From positions 1,240,001 through 1,304,000 of the forward strand of contig JBAIAA010000415.1 in the NCBI GenBank assembly GCA_037893245.1: a stretch of DNA of 64,000 nt, read 5' to 3'. Both the position numbers and the translations under genes were made by a program. Within the stretch, counting starts at the first letter, position 1, and every line of letters begins with the position of its first letter. The notes beneath the pieces were generated by a model that was given only the letters and a program-made list of their open reading frames with translations, was not told the origin of the DNA and did not search any database. The DNA comes from Crossaster papposus (lineage: Eukaryota > Echinodermata > Asteroidea > Velatida > Solasteridae). This document shows, piece by piece, positions 20,946 to 32,225 of the stretch.

Positions 20946-21535
20946 AGAACGAAAACAAAAGCTGTTTCGGTGAAAAACCGAAACAGCTAAAAAAAAAAGA
21001 AAAAACTAGACATGTGTTTGTGGACAAACACAGAGCTGTTTCGATTGTCTACGTTACTTTCAATATGTGTGTGTAGGGCTCTATGTGTGTGCCAAGTCTG
21101 AAGTCGATTGGATTTACACAAGTGCCAAAGATATATTAGTTGAAAAAAACGTGTACAAATCCTATGGGGAAAATTGAACCTTTAATGTGACGTCACATGA
21201 TACCCGATGATGTCATCATGATGTCATCTTAATTTTCGTCTGTAACACATCCTGAAATACTTGCATACCAAGTTTGACCCCAATCGGACATGTACTTCTA
21301 GAGATAGAGGGTCCTTAAAACTGAACCTTTAATGTGACGTCACATGACCCACGATGACGTCATTATTACGATTTTTCCCTTGGCCCTCCTGGGGATGGTG
21401 GTCGAGGTATGTGCTAAGTCTGAAGTCGATCAAATTTACGAAAGTGTCAAAGTTAATAGTCTAAAGAAAAACGTGTACAAATCCTATAGGGAAAACCTGC
21501 ACCTTTATTGTGACGTCACGTGAATTGCATACCAA
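17639..21535 (+). repeat. Satellite array 1a (~175 bp subunits)
   Basis: Tandem subunits, 171-190 bp apart when counted from the shared GCCAAGTCTCAAGTCGATCG. Each subunit then carries ACCAAAGTGTCAAAG, GAAAAACGTGTACAAA, CCTATGGGG, CCTTTAACGTGACGTCACG, TGACCTTGAATGACGTAATC and a GGTGGT end. A related subunit (TGGAATACTTGCATACCAAG, GACCCCAATCGGACC, AGAGATAGAGGGTC) is mixed in from about 19100. Higher-order units start at ACTAGACATGTGTTTGTGG (17639, 18178, 18897, 20210, 21003) and end in poly(A). Short open frames inside are repeat translations and not genes. Confidence 0.95.
20960..20988. repeat. Perfect 12 bp-stem hairpin between poly(A) runs
   Basis: Arms AGCTGTTTCGGT and ACCGAAACAGCT around GAAAA. 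It follows a ~40 bp A run and CCAGAACGAAAACAA. The same module recurs at 25504-25659 (three copies), 51755-51952 (four), 53439, 54974, 57381-57479 (two), 58229, 59905 and 60693-60914 (four). Confidence 0.9.
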
Positions 21536-23060
21536 GTTTAATGGAGTGTACCAAAGGGTGCACCACTCTAATTGAAAGGAGAATTTCTACGCGAACTCAT
21601 TAGCATGAAATGTGCCCCCCCAGTTTCTTTTGAAAAAGGAGACCGTTTGGTATAAACAAAAAATTGGATTGTGTAAAAATAGCATGGGATCAACTCCCTG
21701 GTTTTTGAGCTTCAATCTGAGGGCAGACTTGATAAAATCACGGTTAAAAAATGGGTCCTAATTGCCCTAAAACGTGGAGGGATGCCATTTGTAAAATGGC
21801 TGTTTTCAGTCTCGGGAAGTATCACTTTTCGGGAGGTGAGTTTCTTTTGGTGTGAATACTAAAAAATGTAATTGGCTAACCCACTAAAAATTGAAAAGAA
21901 ATGGAAAGATAAAGACCAAGACAATAATCTAATTGTTGTTTGAGAAACCCCAGTGATGTCGGTGTGCATGAAACTTGGTACTGAACATTGTTGATTTTAC
22001 ACTGTTTTCAACGGGACTTGAATTAGGCTAGCTAATAGTGCATCCATAAATCGATGCGGCGCGTACGATGCGCGCGACATGTGTAACCACAACAAACATG
22101 GCGGATTCATCGGTCCTGCGACCCCGTAGAATGTCATCGCAGCAAGCCATGAATCTGCTTTCCCACTGCATTTCTAACGAGGAAAGCGACCAAGAAAGTA
22201 GCGAAGAATCAGACTACAATGAAGAAGAGAGCCAGTCAAGCAAGCCAGTGAAGATTTGGAGGATTCCGAGCTTGATTCCGATGACTATGTGGGCCTTCCA
22301 CCGGCACCGCCTAGGCAACGACAACAAAACGTTCGGCCACACAAGCGTCCACGAGATCAGGGCATTGCTACGGCAGCCAACACTGCGGCACAAATCAAAT
22401 GGCAAGATGTCTCCAAATCGAAAAAAAGATGAACCCGGACATTCATTTCGATTCATGCCAAACAAAACTTCATCCATTTACATTGTACATTTACATGCAC
22501 TGCGATAAGAAAGCCTGTGATTTGTGCTGAATCTCGTTTTCTAGTAGTTTTAGGAAAAATATCATAGCTCGCCCAAACTTATTCATATTGGGGATTTATT
22601 TTGACATATTGTTTCCAGTATCACCAGCAAAATTTTGTGCATTGGAAAAGAATTTTTGAACTACAATAAACACGTTTTACTAATAAATATGAGCAGTATT
22701 TTATTCATATTTCATATTTTCATTATTAATTTTCATATTTGACATGCCAGTAAATGTGAATATTAAATTAAACAGTTCCTTTGATTTCACAATCACATTT
22801 TTCATATTGTTAGCTTCATTTTGATACCTAACTTTGCCCCATAGACCCCAGGATTAGGGAGTTTAGGCAGTTTTATTACTAGTGGTGACACGATTCTTTC
22901 ATTGTGTAAAACAATTCCCCCCAACAAAGATCAATTTCATATGGGGGGAAGTTGAACTACATGTTTGAAAAATTATCACTATACGGGGGGGGGGGGGGGG
23001 GGGGGGAGTTAAACTACATGTTGGAAAAATATCACTTTGTTTCATCTCAGGTAAAATCGA
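21536..23060 (+). mobile_element. Insertion interrupting the satellite, carrying a piggyBac-like N-terminus
   Basis: Non-satellite sequence between two satellite blocks. Contains the N-terminal remnant at 22098-22432 and a long G run (22986-23006). No DDE core is visible, so it is a truncated or non-autonomous element. I could not define its ends. Confidence 0.5.
22098..22432 (+). pseudogene. piggyBac transposase N-terminal remnant
   Basis: ATG 22098 opens MADSSVLRPRRMSSQQAMNL, followed by an acidic stretch (EESDQESSEESDYNEEES). The frame changes near 22260, after which DSDDYVGLPPAPPRQRQ and IKWQDVSKSKK follow to a TGA at 22430. An acidic N-terminus, a Pro/Arg-rich linker and a Trp before the catalytic domain match piggyBac transposases, and the setting resembles the copy at 2128. 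The catalytic domain is missing. Confidence 0.55.
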
Positions 23061-23345
23061 TAACTTAAACAAATGAGGGCGGCAAACAACTTTAACAGTT
23101 ACACGAAGTCGATCGGATTAACCAAAGTGTCAAATTCAATAGTCTGAACAAAACAAACAATGAGGGCAGCAAACAACTTTAACAGTTACACGAAGTCGAT
23201 CGGATTTACCAGTGTCAAATACACAAAGTCGATCGGATTTACCAATGTGTCAAATTCAATAGTCTGAACAAATCAAACAATCAGGGCAGCAAACCACTTT
23301 AACAGTTACACGAATTCGATCGGATTTACCAAAGTGTCAACTTCA
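23060..23345. repeat. Composite tandem repeat, satellite piece plus a second unit
   Basis: Three copies of GAGGGCAGCAAACAACTTTA + ACAGTTACACGA joined to satellite sequence (AAGTCGATCGGATTTACCA, GTGTCAAATTCAATAGTCTG). The first part is the same unit that forms the repeat at 49311-49800. Confidence 0.7.
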
Positions 23346-25456
23346 ATAGTCTGAAGAAAAACGTGTACAAAACCTATCGAGAAAATTGAACCTTTAATGT
23401 GACGTCACATGACACCCGATGACGTCATCATGATGTCATATTAATTTTCTTCTATAACATCCTGTAATACCTGAATACCAAGTTTTACCCCAATTGGACC
23501 TGTACTTTCAGAGATAGAGGGTCCTAAAAACGGCACCTTTAACGTGACGTCACATGACCCCCGATGAGGTCATCATGACGATTTTTCTCTTGGCCCTCCT
23601 AAGGATGGTGGTCGAGATGTGTGCTAAGTCTGAAGTCGATCAAATTTACGAAAGTGTCAGTCATTAGTCTAAAAAATAACGTGTACAAAACCTAAGGAAA
23701 AAAAAATGAACCTTTAACGTGACGTCACGTGACCTTGAATGACGCAATAGTGCCAAATTTCTTCCAAGACCATCTGTGGGTGGTGTTCTAAGTGTATACG
23801 AAGTCTCAAGTCGATCGAATTTACTAAAGTGTCAAAGTCAATAGTCTAAAGAAAAAACGTGTACAAAACCTATGGGAAAAATATTGAATCCTTAACGTGA
23901 CGTCACGTGACCTTAAATGACGCAATCGTGCCAAATTTCTGTCAGAACCATCTGTGGTTGGCGTTCTAAGTGTATGCTAAGTCTCAAGTCGGTCGGATTT
24001 ACCAAAGTGTCAAAGTCAATAGTCTGAAGAAAAACGTGTACAAACCCTATGGGGAAATAATTTGCACCTTTAACGTCACGTCACGTGACCTTGAATGACG
24101 CAATCGTACCGAATTTCTTCAAGAGCCATCTCTGGGTGGTGTTCTAAGTGTATGCCAAGTTTCAAGCCCGTCGGATATACCAAAGTGTCAAAGTCAATAG
24201 TCTGAAGAAAAACGTGTACAAACCCTATGGGGAAATAATTTGCACCTTTAACGTCACGTCACGTGACCTTGAATGACGCAATCGTACCGAATTTCTTCAA
24301 GAGCCATCTCTGGGTGGTGTTCTAAGTGTATGCCAAGTTTCAAGCCCGTCGGATATACCAAAGTGTCAAAGTCAATAGTCTGAAGAAAAACGTGTACAAA
24401 ACCTATGGGGAAAATTTCACCTTTAACGCGAAGTCACGTGACCTTGAATGACGTAATCGCGACAAATTTCTTCTAGGACCGTCCTTGGGTGGTTGTCTAA
24501 GTGTATGCCAAGTCTCAAGTCCATCGGATTTACCAAAGTGTCAAAGTGTATTGTCTGAACAAACGTGTACAAATCCTATGGAGAACAAAAGGCAAAAAAA
24601 ACTAGAAATGTGTTTGTGGACAAACACAGAGCTGTTTCGCATGTCTACAATGCCTTTCAATATTTGTGTGGTGGTCTAAGTGTGTGCCAAGTCTAAAGTC
24701 GATCGAATTTAGTGCCAAAGATAAATTGGTTGAAAAAAACGTGTACAAATCCTATGGGGAAAATTTAACCTTTAATGTGATGTCACATGATACCCGATGA
24801 TGTTATATGATGTCATCTTAATGTTCGTCTGTAACACATCCTGGAATACTTGCATACCAAGTTTGACGCCAATCGGACATGTACTTCTAGAGATAGAGGG
24901 TCCTTAAAACTGAACCTTTAATGTGACGTCACATGACCCACGATGACGTCATTATTACGATTTTTCCCTTGGCCTTCCTGGGGATGGTGGTCGAGGTATG
25001 CGCTAAGTCTGAAGTCGATCAAATTTACGAAAGTGTCAAAGTCAATAGTCTAAAGAAAAACGTGTACAAACCCTATGGGAAAAAAAATTGCACCTTTAAC
25101 GTCACGTCACGTGACCTTGAATGACGCAATCGCGCCGAATTTCTTTCAGAAACATCTGGGGCTGGTGTTCTAAGTGTATGCCAAGTTTCAAGTCGGTCGG
25201 ATTTACCAAAGTGTCAAAGTCAATAGTCTGAAGAAAAACGTGTACAAAACCTATGGGGAAAATTTTACCTTTAACATGACGTCACGTGACCTTGAATGAC
25301 GTAATCGCGACGAATTTCTTCTAGGACCGTCCTTGGGTGGTTGTCTAAATATATGCCAAGTTTCAAGTCGATCGGATTTACCAAAGTGTCAAAGTGCTAT
25401 GCCAGAACAAACGTGTACAAATCCTATGGGAACAAGTCTGAAAGAGGAAAAAAAAA

Positions 25457-25487
<31 letters not shown>

Positions 25488-25530
25488 CTTTAACGAAAAC
25501 AAAAGCTGTTTCGGTGAAAAACCGAAACAG

Positions 25531-25564
<34 letters not shown>

Positions 25565-25952
25565 AGAACGAAAACAATAGCTGTTTCGGTGAAAAACCGA
25601 AACAGCTAAAAAAACTTTAACGATTACAAGAGCTGTTTCGGTGAAAAACCGAAACAGCTAAAAACTAGAGATGTGTTTGTGGACAAACACAGAGCTGTTT
25701 CGAGTGTTATTTAATTATTTTCAATATTTGTGTGGTGGTCTAAGTGTGTGTCATGTCTGAAGTCTTTTAATGTGAGAAATGTCTAAAATCACTTTCGTAT
25801 GTGTGTGTGGTGGTCTAAAGGTGTGCCAAGTCTGAAGTCGATCGGATTTACCGAAGTGCCAAAGATATATGTTTTAAACAAATTTGTACAAATTCTATGG
25901 GGAAAACTACACTTTTAATGTGACGTCACATGACTCACGATGATGCAATTAT
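23346..25952 (+). repeat. Satellite array 1b
   Basis: Same subunits as array 1a. It includes two successive 177 bp copies (about 24007-24183 and 24184-24360) that look identical, pointing to recent unequal exchange. Three hairpin modules lie at 25504-25659 between A runs. Confidence 0.95.
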
Positions 25953-27857
25953 GACGGAAAACTTGAATCACACCGACGAGAATATCGCAACCAATGTAAT
26001 GTGGTTAGGAAATTGATCAACCAGGTAAAGATTACCCACTTCACATCCCAAGTTCATGAATCCTCAGGAGATCAAAAGAAGCTCTTCAAGATAATTGATA
26101 AACTGTTGCTGAAACCCAGAACCCCTGTCCTTCCATCCAACTACAATGATCAGGATCTGGCAAATGAATTCTCCAAGTTCTTTGTCACCAAGATTTCAGA
26201 CATCCGCTCATCATTCTCATCGGCCCCTTGTGACATGCGCCAGACATCGCCACATCTTCACCAAGACTGTAGACTCTATGTGTTTGAGCCTACCACTGCT
26301 GCTGAGATTCAAAGAATTATCATGAAATCTCCTACAAAATCCTGTGAACTGGACCCAGTATCAACATCCATGATAAAGCAGAACATTGATACATTTGTTC
26401 CGTACATCACTGCACTTGTAAACAAATCTCTCAGCTCCGGTCACTTCCCCGATAGCCTCAAGATTTCCTACATCAGGCCGCTCATCAAGAAACCCAACCT
26501 GGACAAGGAGGTATTCAAAAACTACAGACCAGTTGCGAACTTAAAGTATCTCGGAAAAGTCATTGAACGAGTAGTTTCATCACGCATTCGCGATCATATT
26601 GATGCTTTCAACCTGTCCGACACGTTCCAGTCGGCATACAAGCCTTTCCATGGGACGGAAGTTGCACTAGTCCGTGTGAACAACGATATTCTTTCAGCCA
26701 TGGACAATGGAAACCTTACAGCACTAGTCCTATTAGACTTGAGTGCCGCTTTTGACACTGTTGACCACAACATCCTCCTCTCCCGGCTTCAGAATTACCT
26801 CGGCATACAGGACACAGCCCTAGCATGGTGCAATTCTTATCTCTCCAATCGAACTCAGCACGTGTGTATCGGCACTGCAATATCAGACCCGGTTGTCTTG
26901 AACTACTCTGTGCCACAGGGGTCAGTACTGGGCCCACAGTGGTTTACGCTGTACACTTTGCCAATTCGTGACATCATTTTAAAATTTAACCTGAATTACC
27001 ATGTCTATGCGGACGACACTCAGCTATACATCACGTTTAAATCTTCTCAAGAACATGCCAATGCCTCCATTGAAAGACTTGAGAAATGTATCTAAGAGAT
27101 TCGCCACTGGACGCAACAGAACTTCCTGAAGTTAAATGACGACAAGACAGAGTTCCTTTTATTTGGATCACGTCAACAATTATCAAAAGTTTCAGTGCCA
27201 TACATTTCCATCGGTGATGCTCAGATAGCTCCCTCGTTGCAGGCTCGGAACTTGGGTGTTATTTTTGATTCGTCAATGACACTTCAACCACACATCAACA
27301 ACGTCATTCGTCTCTCAACATTTCACATCAGGAACATCGGTAAAATACGCAAGTTTTTGGACAAGAGCGCTACAGAAAAAGTAATTCATGCATTTGTCAC
27401 TTCTCGCCTTGACAACGGCAATGCCCTTTTCTATGGTCTTCCGCATAACCAGATTGCTCGTCTCCAACGCCTCCAAAACACCGCAGCCCGCATGGTTACA
27501 CTCTCTAAAAAATCCTGTTCCATCACCCCCATCCTGGAACAACTTCATTGGCTCCCTGTCTCTCAACGAATAATCTTCAAGCTTATGCTAATTGTCCACA
27601 AAGCACTCAATGGCAAGGCTCCCCATTACATCTCAGAACTTCTTCAAGTTTACACTCCATCAAGGAACCTACGATCCAGCAACATGCTTCTCCTCAAGGA
27701 ATCCAAGTCACGACACTCGTGGGGCGACAGACGTTTTTCTGCAGCTGCACCACACATCTGGAACTCTTTACCGCTTAATCTTAGATCTTGTCTGTGTACA
27801 ACAAAATTCAAATCACTTCTCAAAACTTATCTCATGTCTCAGGTTTTCAAGAACTAA
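25953..27857 (+). pseudogene. LINE ORF2 reverse transcriptase, endonuclease missing, one internal stop
   Basis: Reverse transcriptase that would copy LINE RNA at the target site. Readable from about 25953; the N-terminal endonuclease is lost by 5' truncation. Motifs: SGDQKKLFKIIDKLL before the fingers, IRPLIKKP and FKNYRPVANL (motif 1-2), LLDLSAAFDTVDH (motif A) near 26731, VPQGSVLGP (motif B) near 26905, YADD (motif C) at 27006-27017, FLLFGSRQ and LGVIFDSS after it, then the C-terminal AARMVT, HWLPVSQRI, WGDRRFSAAAPHIWNSLP. A single in-frame TAA at 27093-27095 breaks it; the same frame goes on to the natural stop at 27857. This small amount of damage suggests a fairly young copy. Confidence 0.92.
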
Positions 27858-27997
27858 TTTATTTGTTCCTCTCATTTGTTATTGTTTCTTTCAAGTTAAA
27901 TATTACTTTGTTTGTTTTTTAGGGTCTCTGCGCCTTGAACACCCAGCAGGGTGGATATGTGCGCATTACAAATCTTATTATTATTATTATTATTATG
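25953..27997 (+). mobile_element. CR1/L2-type LINE, 5'-truncated, inserted in satellite
   Basis: The element starts abruptly within satellite sequence at about 25953 and ends with a (ATT)n tail (27975-27996), after which satellite-like sequence resumes. It carries the ORF at 25953-27857. The 3' UTR (27858-27974) ends near GGTGGATATGTGCGCATTAC. Confidence 0.9.
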
Positions 27998-28007
27998 ATA
28001 GTTTACA

Positions 28008-28135
28008 TACACCGTAGCACAATCCGAAATACTTGCAATGTTTATCTAAATTTGAATCCAATCAGACGTGTACTTCCTGAGATTCTTTAACGTGACGTAA
28101 CATGATACCCGCTGACGTCATCGTGACGTTCCCTT
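28008..28135 (+). repeat. Satellite remnant beyond the LINE
   Basis: Degraded copy of the second subunit type: CCGAAATACTTGCAATGTTT, CCAATCAGACGTGTACTTCC, GCTGACGTCATCGTGACG. Marks the right flank of the LINE insertion. Confidence 0.7.
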
Positions 28136-28284
28136 TATTTATTACCTAAATGTATCTACAGGAACACATGTACCTGTTGAGCCTTGTTTAAAATTAGAAG
28201 TCCCCGTTTTTTCTTTATACCCAAAACGTGTGGTGTTTATTGGGCACCGTACTTTTAAATAACGTGTAGTGCAACTTCGTTACT

Positions 28285-28485
28285 ATGGCTACGATCTTGC
28301 TCCATCATGCCGCGCCTTGCGCGATTAATCATATTGAAGGCTGCACGCGCCCACGGAATCGAGGCTGCGTGCAATGGAGTGGAGTGAGGTGGTATGCATG
28401 CTGTGCATGGTGTGGACGTGGACGAGGAGCTGTGAGGAAGGTCGCGGTACCAGACCAGTCCTTCAACGCCAAAGGTAAGGGGTTT
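28285..28485 (+). other. Possible first exon, CpG-rich, unknown
   Basis: ATG 28285 opens MATILLHHAAPCAINHIEGC in a locally GC-rich block and reaches a donor-like GCCAAAG|GTAAGG near 28474. It could be the 5' exon of a gene reading right, but the product is not recognised and the frame may be chance. Confidence 0.25.
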
Positions 28486-28573
28486 GTAAAGTGATTATCA
28501 AATGTTGTTTGCGAATTGTTTTTCTGCATAGCGGGATTTGTTTTAGGTTTTATTATAATGATTGTAAGAGGAA

Positions 28574-28969
28574 ATGTTTACTGTACCTTTGAATGTGGAA
28601 TTCATACTAATTATGTGGAAATATATTTGGGAAAAGGGTGATGAAATGATACGTGAATTGAGACATGATCATGTCATAAGGTCTATTGTTGATCGGTTGA
28701 TTTCAACAGGTGGCGCCCTGCGCTACGCAAGAAAGGGAGCATCGCGCGCACGGCGAACCACTCGAAAATATGTCGTCACAAAATTCCTAAATCTAAAAAG
28801 AAGACCAACTCTCATCGTATTTGAGGGCCAGAGGTGTTGTAGCGTTGTAGTAAATAATGAAAATAACAAAGAGCTTGCTGAGAAGGCATACCGGGCCGAA
28901 AAGCTTGGTTTAGTCAAAACTGCTCCCTTTTCTACCCATCATGCTTTGCGCTATCGCGATCAGCAATAG
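28574..28969 (+). CDS. Open reading frame of unknown function
   Basis: About 130 codons (ATG 28574) ending at TAG near 28969. The second half reads KFLNLKRRPTLIVFEGQRCC and NKELAEKAYRAEKLGLVKTA, which looks protein-like. The start lies in AT-rich sequence, so the real exon may begin at a splice site near 28710 (TTTCAACAG|GTGGCG). No domain recognised. Confidence 0.3.
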   Translation: MFTVPLNVEFILIMWKYIWEKGDEMIRELRHDHVIRSIVDRLISTGGALRYARKGASRARRTTRKYVVTKFLNLKRRPTLIVFEGQRCCSVVVNNENNKELAEKAYRAEKLGLVKTAPFSTHHALRYRDQQ

Positions 28970-30246
28970 ACCTTATGTACAATATACATGTACATGTATA
29001 TGTTACATAGGCGTCGCAATGCGTACTACAATGCGCAGTGTCACAGAACGTGCAGTATTTATGAGCTGTCTGTAGGTGCGGCGGGTACTTGACATGACCA
29101 CGCAATTCGAAACCAGACGAAATCGGCCCTAGCAAAATTAACCATGCACGCACCTCTTTTTTTGTCACATTAACGCAGAATCATTCTGAATCCTCTATTT
29201 TTAATCCAATATGAATTTTAACACACCCTAGGGAGTTAGGGTTAAAAGTGTGACTGTTTTTAACTTAGCAAGTCCTAAAACTTTACTGGCTATTTTTTTT
29301 TTAGAAATTCATTTTGTGGTAACATTTGCAGATGATTGCGAGTTTCAATCGTTCATGATTTTGACATGTGTCCACATTTTGTATAAGATTTTTGGATATA
29401 ATACTAATAATAGGGCCTATATATGATATTCTACAGGGCAATGAGGCCAAATAAAAAAAAAAACAGTTGGTCCTTCCCACCCGCATCCTTTTTTGAGGCC
29501 GCATCCTTTATTATTTTTTATTTTTGATATTACATATTTTTATTTTTTTTACAAATATTTGTTTTATGGCGTGCCGGGTACATGACCAACGTCATTTTGT
29601 TTTTATAAGTATTTGTTCATGATCAAATCTGTCTTGGTGTGTGATGTACACATTTTTTTTTTTTTTCAGATTGCTTGGGTAATCCTTTGAATTATTTAAT
29701 CCATTATGTTTACAGAGTCATTATTTATATTCATGTTCATTTTAGTGTAATAATCCCTGTTAACCCGGGTCCTCATGCAACAAATAGATTTAAAGAAAGT
29801 TAGCGGTGATTTCAAACTGAAGAATTGGTGGCCTGTTTGAATTTAAATACTTAGCGGCCCTCTTGAAAAAAAAAATAGAAAATAAAAAAGCCGTCCTCCT
29901 CTTTTTTTTAGAAAAATCAGGACGGTCAACTGGTATTGTTTTTTATTTGGCCTAAACTTAAGTGCTGAACCTAAACACCGGGTGATCTTTTATAAACAAG
30001 AACAATCAGTCCGTGTGCTATCTATAAAATTTAAATTAATAATGAAATGAAAATGATCAATATTGAAAGCCGATTTAACAGTATTGTTGTATGCCCTTGA
30101 ATTTATTTTTTGCTGGCTTTTTTATATCTGGTACCAGATCTTAGTACTGAAATGTTTTGTGATCGTAGGCATACATGTATAATGTAGCGAGTACCGTATG
30201 GGTAGTTACTAAGTATGTTTTTGAGTATCTACTGTTGTTATAGAAA
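28970..30246. other. AT-rich sequence, no supported gene
   Basis: Contains CATGTACATGTATATG near 28988 and several A/T runs (29445-29465, 29651-29667, 29866-29890). No coding or ordered repeats seen. Confidence 0.4.
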
Positions 30247-31002
30247 TGGGTCAACTCGTACCCAAGTCGACTCGCTAACCCAAGTCAACTCGTACCCCAA
30301 ATTTTACACCTGAGTCAAGTCGTACCCGAGTCAAGTCGTACCCTCCTGTGTAAATAAGTGCGTTGGAGAGGTAGCATCCTTTTAGCGTCATGACAGACAA
30401 GTTGACTCGGGCAAATTTTTTAACAAAATCATACAACAAAATCAATAGTATTTAAATTTCTTCTGCATGCGTTAAATATAATTATTAGTACTTGTTGACT
30501 AAAGTGCACCTGTTTTGTCTGATTTTCGTTTTATACCGGCCCTAAATGAGATTTTCCTTTTATACCAGGCCTCGATTGTTTACACGGCCCAACTGAATGG
30601 TGAACCCCCTAATACAAGGAGATCGCCAATTAAATTAAAAGCAATATCTGTACGACAAATAATTAATGATAAATGACTAAAATTGTGTACTCTTTAATTT
30701 GCTCAGGATGAAATAAAATTTTAGAGGTGGTGAATTTGAACCAAAAATGTTGTTTTAAATGTACGTCAAGGAATAATGGGTTTAGAAATTACTGCGGCCG
30801 TAACGATAGCTATTCAGTGAAAAAGAAAAGAAAAGGATATCATTTAGAAAATTTTGAGCAAATTTTACTATGGTAAAACTAAAAAGATGAAGGAAATTTT
30901 ATTAACAGGAGAAGAGTACAATGACTTGGGTACGAGTTGACTCTCGTACTAGTTGACTTGGGTACGAGTTGACATGAGTTGACTCGGGTACGAGTTGACC
31001 CA
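30247..31002. mobile_element. Small DNA element with ~90 bp inverted ends
   Basis: Left end TGGGTCAACTCGTACCC at 30247 is matched by GGGTACGAGTTGACCCA ending at 31002. Each end holds several further copies of the word (G/A)AGTCAACTCGTACC in the same sense, so the ends are both inverted and internally repetitive. The ~570 bp centre has no open frame. No clear target duplication. Confidence 0.7.
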
Positions 31003-31604
31003 AAATCGTTAGGTATAACTGTTTTGGAAAATTTCTAACTTTTTGTTTTTGTTTTTTAACAAATGGTTAAAAATGTAAAAGAGACTGACCTCAAGAAAGC
31101 ATAGTCCAAATCCCATTGATTAACAGAGACCCTGAAAGTTATTTTATTTTGGAAGTAGGCTAAACAATTAATAGGAAATAATTCTGTACATTGACATTAC
31201 TAACAGTAACGATATGATATTGAATTTGGAGGATTCCTGACTGTTGGGGTTAAGGTGGATATTATAAAGTAACAAACAAAATGTGATGCACTGTATTTGA
31301 TAAAAAACAAATTGTGTTAAATAAAATCAATTGTGATTAGAGAAATTATGTTAAATTGCAGAATTTGTTTACCAAGTCTAATACTTGTCTTTTACAAATC
31401 AGTGATTAAATACATCTACATGTAGTTGAAAAAGTTAAAAGGGTTGGGCATCAATTGACGATGTGCTGGAAATATCCTTCGTCTTTTAATGAAGTTAAAT
31501 TAAAGGCAAATGTAAGTTAAATTAGGATGCTAGAAGCAAATTGAACCGTCGGTGAAGATAGCTCAATAAATATGGATGATGTATGTGATCAGCAGTCCAT
31601 TTAA
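31003..31604. other. AT-rich sequence, no supported gene
   Basis: Nothing recognised. Confidence 0.4.
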
Positions 31605-31608
31605 TTAA

Positions 31609-32034
31609 CCCTCCTATGGTTGACCTTTTAAAACCTTTCAAAATCTGCTTACTGGGAAAAATGGCTATAAATAAGTATGAATTTTTCAAAAGGTTCCAGA
31701 CATTGTTGCTATTGCACTACCACACCTTTCAATACCTGTTGAAATGTATTTTTTCTTCACACCAGTTTGTTCAGAGAGTTGTTTTACCTTTCGAAATCTG
31801 TCATACCGGTATGTTCTTTTTGTCAGACAGTTTTCTCACCTTTTAAAACCCTCGAGTCCAGGAAATTTGAAAGGTATTTCTTTTTCTCACACCAGTTTGT
31901 TCAGAGATTTTGTTTTTTCAAAATCTTTTTTTTTTGTCAGACAGTTTTCTTACCTTTCAAAACCATTCAGTCCTGGAAACTTTTAAAGGTTTTAAAAGGT
32001 CTGACAAATTTATGGGAACTGCACTATAGGAGGG
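31609..32034. mobile_element. TTAA-flanked MITE, piggyBac type
   Basis: Ends CCCTCCTAT and ATAGGAGGG, flanked by TTAA at 31605-31608 and 32035-32038. Inside are repeated pieces CACACCAGTTTGTTCAGAGA and TTTTTGTCAGACAGTTTTCT (two copies each, in direct order) and CCTTTTAAAACCTTT near the left end with its inverse AAAGGTTTTAAAAGG near the right. 426 bp, no coding capacity. Confidence 0.85.
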
Positions 32035-32225
32035 TTAATACCACGATTTTTATATTTGGCTGGAACTGGCTTTGTTATAAGTTTAGTGTCTGCGGTCTGC
32101 ATTGTTATGGCAGAGGCTTCGGGAATGGTTATCAATAGTTGAACACTTTTTTATGTTGTGTGTGCAAATAAAAGAGATACAACAGTGCACATTTGAGGGA
32201 TTGTTTTTGTCTGTATCAACAGAAG

